From: Paenibacillus sp. E222
GTDB lineage: Bacteria > Bacillota > Bacilli > Paenibacillales > Paenibacillaceae
Direction of reading: 5' to 3'
Assembly (NCBI RefSeq): GCF_013401555.1
Contig: NZ_CP058552.1
Location: 6,076,001-6,140,000, forward strand
DNA: 64,000 nt
The first letter of the stretch is position 1. The number at the start of each line of letters is the position of its first letter. Of the stretch, positions 19,713-27,400 are shown piece after piece. The translations under genes were made by a program, and so were the position numbers. The notes beneath the pieces were generated by a model. It was given only the letters and a program-made list of their open reading frames with translations. It searched no databases and had not been told where the DNA came from.

Positions 19713-20873
19713 TTATTTTACGAGGGCAACAATTTTCTGTGCACCATCGGCCATGGAATCGGCAGGAACGATATTCAGGCCAGATTCACCCAAAATACGT
19801 TTGCCAAGCTCCACGTTAGTTCCTTCAAGACGAACAACCAGCGGTTTAGTCAGGCCCAGCTGCTTCGCTGCTTCAACAACACCATTGGCAATGACATCAC
19901 AACGCATAATGCCGCCAAAAATGTTAACGAAGATACCCGCCACTTTGGCGTCAGACAAAATGATTTTGAAAGCTTCGGTCACTTTCTCTGTTGTAGCACC
20001 GCCCCCAACATCGAGGAAGTTGGCCGGGTCGCCGCCATAGTATTTGATGATATCCATCGTCGCCATCGCAAGTCCCGCACCATTTACCATACAGCCGATG
20101 TTGCCATCAAGTGCTATGTAGCTCAGGTCGAATTTGGAAGCTTCGATTTCTTTTTCGTCTTCTTCATCCAGGTCACGCAGTTCCAGAATGTCTTTGTGAC
20201 GGAACAAGGCGTTGGAATCAAAATTCAATTTTGCATCCAGCGCGATAACGTTTCCATCTCCGGTAACAACGAGTGGATTGATCTCGGCAATGGAGCAATC
20301 TTTTTCGACAAATGCTGTGTACAACGCAAGCATAAACTTAACTGCTTTGTTCACCAACTCATTCGGAATACGAATGCTGTACGCCAGTTTACGTGCCTGG
20401 AACACTTGCAATCCAATTGCAGGGTCAATAATTTCTTTGAAAATTTTCTCAGGTGTAGCCTCAGCTACTTCTTCGATCTCTGTACCGCCTTCTTCGGAAG
20501 CCATCATTACGACGCGGCCTGTGGCACGGTCCACAACAACACCCACATAATACTCTTTGCGGATGTCGCACCCTTCTTCAATCAGAAGACGCTTCACTTC
20601 TTTACCTTCAGGTCCAGTCTGGTGTGTTACCAATACTTTTCCCAAAATTTCGGATGCATAAGCACGAACTTCGTCGATACTTTTCGCTACTTTCACACCG
20701 CCGGCTTTCCCCCGGCCACCTGCATGAATTTGCGCTTTGACTACAGTCACCGGACTGCCCAGTGCCTCTGCGGCCGCAACCGCTTCATCGACTGTATAAG
20801 CAACCTTTCCGTTTGGAACGGTGACTCCATACTGTTTCAGTACTTCTTTTCCTTGATATTCATGGATATTCAT
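19713..20873 (-). CDS. sucC: Succinyl-CoA synthetase beta subunit
   Basis: ATP-grasp subunit that binds nucleotide and succinate. It starts [17 protein letters not shown], the family signature. [17 protein letters not shown] is the glycine-rich nucleotide loop, [19 protein letters not shown] carries Mg-binding residues, and [18 protein letters not shown] and [10 protein letters not shown] follow. 386 aa is standard. It is the first gene of the sucCD operon, with AGGAGG before the ATG. An extended -10 promoter and a possible catabolite-responsive site lie upstream. Confidence 0.97.
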   Translation of the reverse strand: MNIHEYQGKEVLKQYGVTVPNGKVAYTVDEAVAAAEALGSPVTVVKAQIHAGGRGKAGGVKVAKSIDEVRAYASEILGKVLVTHQTGPEGKEVKRLLIEEGCDIRKEYYVGVVVDRATGRVVMMASEEGGTEIEEVAEATPEKIFKEIIDPAIGLQVFQARKLAYSIRIPNELVNKAVKFMLALYTAFVEKDCSIAEINPLVVTGDGNVIALDAKLNFDSNALFRHKDILELRDLDEEDEKEIEASKFDLSYIALDGNIGCMVNGAGLAMATMDIIKYYGGDPANFLDVGGGATTEKVTEAFKIILSDAKVAGIFVNIFGGIMRCDVIANGVVEAAKQLGLTKPLVVRLEGTNVELGKRILGESGLNIVPADSMADGAQKIVALVK

Positions 20874-20964
20874 TCTCGAATCCTCCTATCAACATGACTG
20901 CAACAAGGCGGGTTGGTAGACTAACAAAAGACAAATGTTGACTATTTTCACTTAAACCCAATTC

Positions 20965-20994
20965 ATTGTAACATGTTTTTAAAACGCTTTCCTT
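20965..20994 (-). promoter_or_regulatory. sucC promoter region with possible CcpA (cre) site
   Basis: On the minus strand TGTTACAAT forms an extended -10 (TACAAT at 20965-20970) about 92 bp upstream of sucC, without a good -35. Just upstream, at about 20979-20994, AGGAAAGCGTTTTAA matches the cre consensus WTGNAANCGNWNNCW at all but two positions. Catabolite control of TCA genes by CcpA is known in Bacillus; here it is inference. Confidence 0.4.
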
Positions 20995-21069
20995 AAAAAA
21001 GTAATGGTTAATAGACAGTATTTTGATATGGGTATGATCCCATATTGTGAATGCTTGGATATTAATGGA

Positions 21070-21098
21070 AAAAACCTCGGCTAATAAGCCAAGGTTTC
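21070..21098 (-). terminator. Terminator after the OhrR-type regulator
   Basis: Minus-strand stem AAACCTTGGCT / AGCCGAGGTTT with loop TATT, followed by a T run, 25 bp after the regulator's stop. Confidence 0.88.
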
Positions 21099-21121
21099 TA
21101 ATAGTAATACAACGATGCAGT

Positions 21122-21577
21122 TTATTTTCTGGCTTCTTTGGTGTTGGTCTGATGGACTTTCTCCAGAAGCCCCTTGAACTGTCCCAGTAAAGATTCAAAC
21201 TCTGAACTGTTCAGACATGCATCTTCCCGGATCGCTTCAGGTATAGACAAGGCTTTATGGCGAAGTTCCCGCCCGGCGTCGGTAAGTGTAATCAATACTT
21301 TTCGTTCATCCTGAACTGAACGTTCGCGATGAATAAGTCCCGCTGACTGCAAACGTTTCAGAAGAGGTGTCAAAGTCCCTGAATCGAGGTAAAGTGCCTC
21401 TCCGATTTCCTTAACCGTACATTCTTCACGTTCCCACAATACCATCAAGACCAGGTATTGAGAATAGGTTACACCAAGCACCTCAAGGTAGGGCTGGTAC
21501 ATCTTCGTAATTTCACGTGAACAAGCGTATATGGCAAAGCATAATTGATTATCCAGCTTCAAACTTTCATTCTGCAT
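21122..21577 (-). CDS. MarR-family regulator, OhrR type
   Basis: Winged-helix transcription factor of 151 aa, probably a dimeric repressor that senses organic peroxides. The N-terminus LDNQLCFAIYACSREITKMY is close to B. subtilis OhrR, and Cys13 occupies the place of its redox-sensing Cys15. A second Cys at 19 is noteworthy. The wing-helix region LYLDSGTLTPLLKRLQSAGLIHRER is likewise OhrR-like. No ohr peroxidase gene is adjacent; the neighbours are sucC and, divergently, comM. The target may be elsewhere or the gene may be only autoregulated. The ATG at 21577 has a modest AGGTGAG site. Confidence 0.88.
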   Translation of the reverse strand: MQNESLKLDNQLCFAIYACSREITKMYQPYLEVLGVTYSQYLVLMVLWEREECTVKEIGEALYLDSGTLTPLLKRLQSAGLIHRERSVQDERKVLITLTDAGRELRHKALSIPEAIREDACLNSSEFESLLGQFKGLLEKVHQTNTKEARK

Positions 21578-21605
21578 ATATCTGTCTCACCTACCTATTG
21601 TGCAT

Positions 21606-21634
21606 TCTATATTTCTTATAATTGAGGCTTACAA
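21606..21634 (-). promoter_or_regulatory. Promoter of the OhrR-type regulator
   Basis: On the minus strand TTGTAA (21629-21634) and TATAGA (21606-21611) are 17 bp apart. Each matches the primary-sigma hexamer at 4 of 6. The start codon is about 30 bp downstream. Confidence 0.4.
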
Positions 21635-21647
21635 CTGTTATAACCGC

Positions 21648-21665
21648 TATAATTCGCGAATTATA
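21648..21665. promoter_or_regulatory. Perfect 18-bp palindrome, probable OhrR operator
   Basis: TATAATTCGCGAATTATA is a perfect palindrome immediately upstream of the regulator's -35. MarR/OhrR proteins bind AT-rich inverted repeats of this length (the B. subtilis site is of the TACAATT-AATTGTA kind). Its binding by the adjacent gene product is inference. Confidence 0.55.
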
Positions 21666-21666
21666 A

Positions 21667-22101
21667 GGAGCCCTTCATCTATCTTATCATAAATTAGAAA
21701 AAAAACAGAATAATTGAGCACAAATGATTTTACTTTTCTATTTAATAGTGATAAATTTAATTGTATAAAATATAATTTGAGACATAGATGATCAAAATCA
21801 TATGACTACTTAACAAAAAACTATTGATTGTTGAAACAGCTCAACCAGCTTCTACATTCTTTTTTCCCAACAGCGCGACATTGATTCAGAACTGAACATT
21901 CTATACATCTGCTAGAAACTTCATGCGGTAACTGTAAACAATCCAGGAGTCAGGGAATGATATACAACAGCTATGACGATGACGGGTTGACGCCCTGATT
22001 TCTTTTATATAAAATGCTTGTTAGAAGCTGAGGAAGCACCTTAATTCGTAGACTGGCCCGTATTATGCGCGCCAAGGACGAAGTGAGGTGTTTCTTTTAT
22101 T
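21667..22101 (+). promoter_or_regulatory. comM upstream region with a near-consensus promoter
   Basis: This 435-bp stretch contains no gene that I can support. On the plus strand TTGACG (21987-21992) and TAAAAT (22010-22015) are separated by 17 bp, each 5 of 6. The predicted start is near 22022, giving an 80-nt leader before comM. The rest (21667-21980) is AT-rich with no clear element. Confidence 0.7.
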
Positions 22102-23706
22102 ATGTACGGAAAACTGCATAGTGCCTGTTTATATGGAATTGACGGCGTTTTGATTGAAGTGGAAACAGATTTGTCGAATGGTCTACCCCAGACGTCTATT
22201 ATCGGATTGCCGGATTCGGCTATTCGTGAAGCGGTTGAACGCGTTCGTGCCGCTATAAAAAACTGTGGCTATCAGTATCCGCTGCAGCGGATTACGATTA
22301 ATCTGGCTCCTGCCGATTTGCGAAAGGAAGGATCTTCTTTCGATCTTGCCATTGCTATTGGTTTACTGACAACAAGTGGTCAGCTGGTACTTCCTGCACA
22401 GGAACGGACATTGGTGGTGGGTGAGCTGGCATTGGACGGTTCAGTGAGATCTGTGCCTGGTATTTTGTCCATGGTCGATTTGGCGAAACGGCAAGGCTTT
22501 ACCTCTGTTCTTCTGCCCGCCGATAATCTGGAAGAGGCTTCGTTGATTCGGGGTATACGGGTATATGGCATTCGTCATTTGCAAGATATCGTACCTGAAC
22601 AGGAAACGAATTCAAAGAACAAGGAAGGACGGCTACAGAATACCAGGCCTGTTGTTTTAAAAAATTACACCCATCTGTCTGCTCTGAATCCCAATGTCGG
22701 TGATATGGAGCGACGTGAGGGTCCAATGCGATCTCCGTCGTTGGACGATGATTATAGTGATGTTTTGGGACAGCATCATGTGAAGCGTGCACTCCTGATT
22801 GCCGCAGCAGGCATGCACAATATTTTGCTCGTCGGACCACCAGGAACAGGGAAAACCATGTTAATTAAACGACTGCCTACAATTCTCCCACCGTTGTCCG
22901 AAGACGAAGCGCTGGAAGTCACCAAAGTGTTAAGTGCTGCTGGCAAGCTTAAAGATACCTCGAATGGTCTCATCGCGGACAGACCCTTTCGCTCTCCACA
23001 CCATACGATCTCCACTTCAGGTCTAATTGGAGGCGGCGGCATCCCCAAACCGGGCGAGGTAAGTCTTGCTCACCGGGGGATATTGTTTCTGGATGAGCTG
23101 CCTGAGTTTCAGCGGCAAGTCCTAGAAGTGTTAAGACAACCATTGGAGGATCGTAAAGTCACCATTAGCCGGGCAAGAGCTGCCTTCACATTTCCAGCAC
23201 AATTTATGCTCGCCTGCTCTATGAATCCCTGTCCTTGCGGATATCTCTCTGCCCAATCGGAGGATCAGCGCTGTATATGCAGTCCTGCTCGTGTTGCCGC
23301 CTACCGTGCCAAAATCTCGGGACCTCTGCTAGATCGCATCGACCTTCAGGTCGAAGTTCCTCCCCCAGGCGAGTGGCGCAAGGCAGGCGCTTCTCCTTCA
23401 TCTGCGGAAATGCAGTCCAAAGTCATTCATGCTCATCATATTCAGGCCGCACGATATGCGAATCGTTCTGTTCGCTGGAACAGCCAGCTATCAGGTACCC
23501 TTCTGCGTCGAACGATCCGTCTGCCTGAAGAAGCTGACCAACTGCTTCAGCGGACACTGCAAACACTGAATCTGAGCATGCGTGCACATGATCGAATTAT
23601 TAAGATGGCCCAGACAATCGCAGACTTGGATCATGATGGCGTCATTTTGACAGCTCATGTGGCTGAGGCGATTCAGTATCGTCAACTGGATTTGAATTTA
23701 TTTTGA
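22102..23706 (+). CDS. comM: YifB/ComM family Mg-chelatase-like AAA+ ATPase
   Basis: AAA+ helicase-like protein related to ComM, which promotes branch migration during natural transformation. The N-terminal ChlI/Lon-like domain spans about residues 20-145 (NGLPQTSIIGLPDSAIREAVERVRAA begins it; key part GLPD-AIRE). Walker A GPPGTGKT is at 245-252, FRSPHHTIS and GILFLDELPEF (Walker B) follow, and a Cys-rich segment (CSMNPCPCGY...RCIC) lies near 375-395. 534 aa is slightly longer than usual because of a linker at about 165-215. The gene is monocistronic. With dprA 4 kb away, two transformation genes lie close together. The start has a weak GAGGTG site. Confidence 0.93.
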   Translation: MYGKLHSACLYGIDGVLIEVETDLSNGLPQTSIIGLPDSAIREAVERVRAAIKNCGYQYPLQRITINLAPADLRKEGSSFDLAIAIGLLTTSGQLVLPAQERTLVVGELALDGSVRSVPGILSMVDLAKRQGFTSVLLPADNLEEASLIRGIRVYGIRHLQDIVPEQETNSKNKEGRLQNTRPVVLKNYTHLSALNPNVGDMERREGPMRSPSLDDDYSDVLGQHHVKRALLIAAAGMHNILLVGPPGTGKTMLIKRLPTILPPLSEDEALEVTKVLSAAGKLKDTSNGLIADRPFRSPHHTISTSGLIGGGGIPKPGEVSLAHRGILFLDELPEFQRQVLEVLRQPLEDRKVTISRARAAFTFPAQFMLACSMNPCPCGYLSAQSEDQRCICSPARVAAYRAKISGPLLDRIDLQVEVPPPGEWRKAGASPSSAEMQSKVIHAHHIQAARYANRSVRWNSQLSGTLLRRTIRLPEEADQLLQRTLQTLNLSMRAHDRIIKMAQTIADLDHDGVILTAHVAEAIQYRQLDLNLF

Positions 23707-23848
23707 GCGAGGGTCATCCAGGCAATAAAGGCTATTAGGGCAAGGCTATAAGGGGAAATACGTGCCTCACCTTTAAGCATCATGAAAGGTTCAAGCGAGA
23801 TATCTGTAGATTTCAAATTCAAGGTTAAATATTTTCACAAATCAAATA

Positions 23849-23898
23849 CCCCTGCATATATATCCTCTTTATAAAAGAAGAATGCATACGTGCAGGGG
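23849..23898. terminator. Possible bidirectional terminator between comM and the nitroreductase gene
   Basis: CCCCTGCA (23849-23856) and TGCAGGGG (23891-23898) form a perfect 8-bp stem with a 34-nt AT-rich centre, between two convergent genes. There is no strong T run, so the call is tentative. Confidence 0.45.
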
Positions 23899-23945
23899 CT
23901 TGGCATATAACATCACGTTCGAAAGTATAGCGAACAAGATATCAA

Positions 23946-24497
23946 TTATTCAAATATAGTCAGCTTGTCCTTGGCTGGTGTACGTTCTTTGGCAGAAGGA
24001 ATAACCTCCGGATACCCCATGTAAACCATTCCGATAATTTTTTCTCCAGCCTGAATGCCAAGGGACTTCCGGAATTTGGGTCCATACAGGAAAGGCTTGG
24101 TTACCCAGAACGTTCCGATGTCTTCACTCCATGCAGCGAGTAGGAAGTTCTGTACCAATGCACTCACTGCAGCAAAATCTTCATCCCAAATATTCTGGCG
24201 CGGATCTTCTTCCATAACGACAAGCATGACGGAAGGGACCTGTTTGATATTGGCAGAGAACTTGTTATCCTCTCCCATCTCTGCATCAATAGCGTCTGCG
24301 AGCTTGTTCAGTCCATTTCCGCTAAACAATAAAAACCGCCACGGCTCACGCAATTTATGATTGGGTGCCCATACGGCTGTATCTAACAAATCAATAATCT
24401 GCTGTGTGGGAACAGCTTCTTTTTTAAACTTTTTGACGGTACGACGATTTTGAATGGCTTCTCTTACAACGTTACCCGTTTGAGTAGATTTACTCAT
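23946..24497 (-). CDS. Nitroreductase family protein
   Basis: FMN-dependent NAD(P)H oxidoreductase-like protein, 183 aa, substrate unknown. The family start is clear (AIQNRRTVKKFKKEAVP), with APNHKLREPWRFLLFSG (FMN contact region) and the C-terminal GMVYMGYPEV. The short form resembles YdjA/TdsD-like nitroreductases. Two in-frame ATGs exist; the second (24497) is spaced 7 nt from GGGAGG and is preferred over 24503, which is only 1 nt away. It appears monocistronic, between two terminators. Confidence 0.92.
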   Translation of the reverse strand: MSKSTQTGNVVREAIQNRRTVKKFKKEAVPTQQIIDLLDTAVWAPNHKLREPWRFLLFSGNGLNKLADAIDAEMGEDNKFSANIKQVPSVMLVVMEEDPRQNIWDEDFAAVSALVQNFLLAAWSEDIGTFWVTKPFLYGPKFRKSLGIQAGEKIIGMVYMGYPEVIPSAKERTPAKDKLTIFE

Positions 24498-24684
24498 GAC
24501 CATGCCTCCCAGGTTATAAAAAATTATCCATGACCGCAGTTCAAGCCTGCGGTGTGAATCGACTCATTTATGAAAAATCAAACGGTGCAGCAAAACTGGA
24601 TTACCCTCTTGATTATACACTGATCTGTTCATTGGATTCAAAGGAATGCGGATAACATTATTTCGTTCTGATTATTTCGGATGC

Positions 24685-24743
24685 AAAAAGGCGACTTCGA
24701 CTCTTCCCCCACGGAGGGATTCTTAGAGTCAACGTCGCCTTTC
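24685..24743. terminator. Strong hairpin terminator after the repeat protein gene
   Basis: AAAGGCGAC / GTCGCCTTT encloses GACTCT / AGAGTC and CCC / GGG, giving a long nested stem. On the minus strand it is followed by TTTTTGC, 23 bp after the stop of the upstream gene. It could work in both directions. Confidence 0.9.
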
Positions 24744-24765
24744 TTCATTATAAATAGCTATTTAA

Positions 24766-25977
24766 TCAATAAGGGTATGATCCTGCTCCTTCATATTTCC
24801 CATTCACAAAATCCATTTTGTTTATTTTTTCTTGGTTGCCGGCGATATCCGTGCTGAAATACTCCACTGTTTTGACATCAGGAGCATAAATTTTTATTGG
24901 TCCGGTAAACGTGATCCATTGCCCGCCATTGATTCTGTACTGGGTCATCTTCAAGCCAGATCCGTTAACTTCATCCGTTGCCTTTAACTTAAAATTAAAA
25001 CCATTAATATATTGTTTTCCGTTAGATACCTCTGTTAGAGGAATTAAGGCATATTTGGTTATAGGCGCGGTTTTGTCCACATTACTCTTGAGAATAAAAT
25101 CAAAATTATTGTTAGGTCCTTTGACCAAAGTTACCCTAATCGTTTGCTTGATATAACCATCCGCTTCGACAGAGATTGTGCTTGGTCCCGGAAGCTGCTG
25201 TTTCATCGTATACTTACCTTGTTTGTCTGTTGTTGTCTGTAAACCATTGATTGTCACTTTGGCGCCTATGATCCCCTTTCCACTCTCAGCGATCACCACG
25301 CCGTTTACAGCTGCAGCCTCTTGCAGATAGAAATTCAATTTATTCGTAGTTCCATAGGATACTGTCACATATTTCGTGTACGGAACATAGTCATTCGCAT
25401 TGACCTCAACATCAATGTTTGTGGTTTGATATGCGTTAATCCCCGTGATGGCGTAGTTGCCATCCTTGTCTGTTTTAATTGTTTGGCTTACCGTTGTAGC
25501 TTTTACAATTGCACCCACAATAGGTTTGCCCGATTGGTCAGTCACTGTACCTACGATGGTGGCTGGCTCAAAGAGTACTAAATTCACTACTTTCGTATCC
25601 CCCGGATTCAAGGTTACATAACTAAAATTCATTCCTGAATCCAAGTACCCCTTCGCTACCGCTTTAATGGAGAAATCTGTGCTTTCACCTATCGCCGTTT
25701 CAAACCGAAAATCTCCTTTGGAATCGGTCTTCACTATTTGTTTTTGTTCCCCACCCGTTTGCTGCGTAATATGTACGTTCACATCTTTTACTGGAAAACC
25801 ATCGAGATCAGTAATTTGTCCAATAATATACGCAGTTTGAGCGAAACGATTCCCCATTTCCCTGACAGAAGCATCTTTGGATGCTGCATATGTCGTTTCA
25901 GAATGCAGCAGACCAAACACCCCAGAAAATAATAAAAACACACTTAAACGAATCATCCATTTCCATTGAATACTCAT
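24766..25977 (-). CDS. Secreted protein with carboxypeptidase-regulatory-like repeats
   Basis: A 403-aa exported protein of unknown function. It has a signal peptide (about residues 1-32, cleavage near TYAAS) and three beta-sandwich repeats of the carboxypeptidase-regulatory type at about 50-135 (IIGQITDLDGFPVKDVNV), 137-218 (IVGTVTDQSGKPIVGAIV) and 222-295 (VNGVVIAESGKGIIGAKV). A C-terminal Ig-like or OmpL47-like domain (YRINGGQWITFTGPIKIY) completes it. No sorting signal is seen, so it is probably released or loosely wall-bound. It follows by 64 bp the small RiPP-precursor-like gene on the same strand, perhaps in one transcript, and ends at a strong terminator. Confidence 0.85.
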   Translation of the reverse strand: MSIQWKWMIRLSVFLLFSGVFGLLHSETTYAASKDASVREMGNRFAQTAYIIGQITDLDGFPVKDVNVHITQQTGGEQKQIVKTDSKGDFRFETAIGESTDFSIKAVAKGYLDSGMNFSYVTLNPGDTKVVNLVLFEPATIVGTVTDQSGKPIVGAIVKATTVSQTIKTDKDGNYAITGINAYQTTNIDVEVNANDYVPYTKYVTVSYGTTNKLNFYLQEAAAVNGVVIAESGKGIIGAKVTINGLQTTTDKQGKYTMKQQLPGPSTISVEADGYIKQTIRVTLVKGPNNNFDFILKSNVDKTAPITKYALIPLTEVSNGKQYINGFNFKLKATDEVNGSGLKMTQYRINGGQWITFTGPIKIYAPDVKTVEYFSTDIAGNQEKINKMDFVNGKYEGAGSYPY

Positions 25978-26041
25978 GACAATCGTTCACCTCATCCAAA
26001 TATAATAGTAAATTTTAACAATATGAAATTGTTACATCTAT

Positions 26042-26203
26042 CTAACTGACTAACATTTCGAGCTTCCAAAATTCCCCGCCCCATACATATTGCCAAATCT
26101 CCTCGCCACCGTTCATGGTTTCACTTATATCCAGGACTTCCATTCGAGGAGTCTCCCAGACCTGTTTATCTTTCTTTTCTGCAGCAGATTGAATTTCCTT
26201 CAT
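26042..26203 (-). CDS. Small peptide with paeninodin-type lasso peptide leader
   Basis: A 53-codon gene with GAGGGTG about 7 nt before the ATG. Residues 15-30 read VWETPRMEVLDISETM, which resembles the leader of paeninodin-family lasso peptides of Paenibacillus (aromatic-x-x-P, EVLD, then a penultimate Thr before the core). The presumed core from Asn31 is Trp/Gly-rich (NGGEEIWQYVWGGEFWKLEM) and lacks the Asp/Glu at core position 7-9 needed for the usual macrolactam ring; Glu is at 4, 5 and 14. No cyclase, protease or recognition-element gene is in the window. It may be an orphan precursor, a diverged peptide of another class or a decayed copy. TATAAT at 26243-26248 is well placed as -10. Confidence 0.7.
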   Translation of the reverse strand: MKEIQSAAEKKDKQVWETPRMEVLDISETMNGGEEIWQYVWGGEFWKLEMLVS

Positions 26204-26251
26204 AGTTCACACCCTCTTTTTAATATTTTCTTTTCTTATTTTATTATAAAT

Positions 26252-26266
26252 GATACATTTTGTATC
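26252..26266. promoter_or_regulatory. Palindrome GATACA-N3-TGTATC, copy 1 (at the small peptide promoter)
   Basis: GATACATTTTGTATC lies just upstream of the minus-strand TATAAT (26243-26248) of the small peptide gene and covers the usual spacer. No -35 is recognisable, so a regulator bound here could act as activator or repressor. An almost identical site lies at 26540-26554. Confidence 0.55.
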
Positions 26267-26539
26267 TATTTATTTTAATACTTCAATCTCTTTTGTCGTC
26301 TAGCAATAAGTTAGAACACATCGCGAGGCTTTATTGTTTATGGAATTAGAATGAACTTGGGAATGGACATATATGGCAAGGAGAATGAGTGCACTTTATA
26401 ACAAGCAACTCAGTAGCATAGACTGGTTTGAAACACATCGTTTGAGCTCTTATTTAGAGAATTATTAATGAGATGTAGTCCATTAACGATCGGAAAAGGA
26501 AATATTAACAATGAGGATAATTTCAATTACTCGCTTTTA

Positions 26540-26554
26540 GATACAAATTGTATC
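26540..26554. promoter_or_regulatory. Palindrome GATACA-N3-TGTATC, copy 2
   Basis: GATACAAATTGTATC, in the 410-bp gene-free stretch 26204-26612. With flanks, the two copies share TAGATACAAAWTGTATCAT in opposite orientation, which argues against chance. The binding protein is unknown. The rest of the gap shows nothing else I can support apart from AT-rich sequence. Confidence 0.5.
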
Positions 26555-26612
26555 ATCATTACTGCATGTGAAGCAGTTATGTTCTTAATTTCTTTTTACC
26601 TATAACCAGCCC

Positions 26613-26666
26613 AAAAAAAATAACCCACAGGAGAGTCACTTTTTCAAGTGTCTTTCCTGTGGGTTA
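26613..26666 (-). terminator. Terminator after the YraN-family gene
   Basis: TAACCCACAGGA / TCCTGTGGGTTA stem extended by inner pairs (GTCACTT / AAGTGTC-like), followed on the minus strand by TATTTTTTTT, 34 bp after the upstream stop. Confidence 0.92.
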
Positions 26667-26699
26667 ACACATCAGAAGAATCCCTTATATAGTAGGAAC

Positions 26700-27098
26700 T
26701 CAAAATGCATTAATAATATGATCAACCGAGACGGTTTCGCCTGCTTTATCCAGCATGACTGCGATCACATCAAAACGAATTTGATGATTTGTCTCTCCCG
26801 TCATTTGCAAATATACAGATGCAGTTGCACGTACCTGCTTCATTTTACGGATATCTACCGACTCCTGGGGTGTACCATACTGCATAGTTCCGCTTCTACT
26901 GCGGACTTCAATAAAAATAATCATGCCTTCATGGGAAGCAACGATATCAATCTCTCCGCTACGGCAACGCCAATTGCGCTTCAAAATGCGATAATCATGC
27001 TCCTGAAGCCAGTCGCAAGCAGCTTCTTCACCCAATCGTCCTTTTTGCTGACGTGTCAGTTTTGAAGCTGGAGCTTGTTCTGATCTGCGCTCTACCAC
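26700..27098 (-). CDS. YraN/UPF0102 family endonuclease-like protein
   Basis: A 132-aa protein of the UPF0102 family, whose fold resembles Holliday-junction resolvases and restriction endonucleases. The conserved pattern is intact: GRLGEEAACDWLQEHDYRIL, RSGEIDIVA (Asp) and IIFIEVRSR (Glu-x-Lys/Arg-like). Its cellular role is not established. It overlaps the preceding gene by 7 bp and is the last gene of the unit, before a strong terminator. It has the same neighbours (rnhB, ylqG, ylqH) as in other Bacillales. Confidence 0.93.
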   Translation of the reverse strand: MVERRSEQAPASKLTRQQKGRLGEEAACDWLQEHDYRILKRNWRCRSGEIDIVASHEGMIIFIEVRSRSGTMQYGTPQESVDIRKMKQVRATASVYLQMTGETNHQIRFDVIAVMLDKAGETVSVDHIINAF

Positions 27099-27400
27099 GA
27101 TTCCTCTTCCTCTCGTCCAGAAGCCAGACGGTCAGCACGATAAATGTAGGTCAACACTTCGGCCACCAGTTGATACAGTTCGGACGGAATCTGTTCATCC
27201 AAATCCAGCTTGGAAAGCACTTCAACAAGTGCGGCATCCTCCTGAACCGGCACACCATTTTCCTTGGCTTTATCCAGAATGGCCTCTGCTACTTTGCCAC
27301 GGCCTTTGGCTACGACCACTGGCGCTTCGCTCTCACCAGGTACATATTTTAAAGCAACGGCCTTTTTGGATATCAGGTCCGGTTGCGAATCCTCTTTCAT
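27092..27400 (-). CDS. Free-standing FlhB C-terminal-domain homologue (YlqH type)
   Basis: A 102-aa soluble protein matching the cytoplasmic autocleaving domain of FlhB/YscU. AVALKYVPGESEAPVVVAKG and ENGVPVQEDAALVEVL align with FlhB after its NPTH cleavage motif. The NPTH itself is replaced by ISKK, so it resembles an already cut fragment and cannot self-cleave. A role in export switching is only inferred. It overlaps the upstream FliK-like gene by ATGA and the downstream yraN by 7 bp, so all three are coupled. Pairing of a FliK-like with an FlhB-like gene suggests the products act together. Confidence 0.9.
   Translation of the reverse strand: MKEDSQPDLISKKAVALKYVPGESEAPVVVAKGRGKVAEAILDKAKENGVPVQEDAALVEVLSKLDLDEQIPSELYQLVAEVLTYIYRADRLASGREEEESW

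Noticed and set aside
26090..26278. 62-codon plus-strand frame opposite the small peptide gene
   Set aside because: No ribosome binding site; the opposite strand has the RBS-backed peptide gene with a recognisable leader.
26373..26468. 31-codon plus-strand frame (starts MARRMSALYN) between the two palindromes
   Set aside because: Too short, no ribosome binding site at proper spacing and no recognisable similarity.
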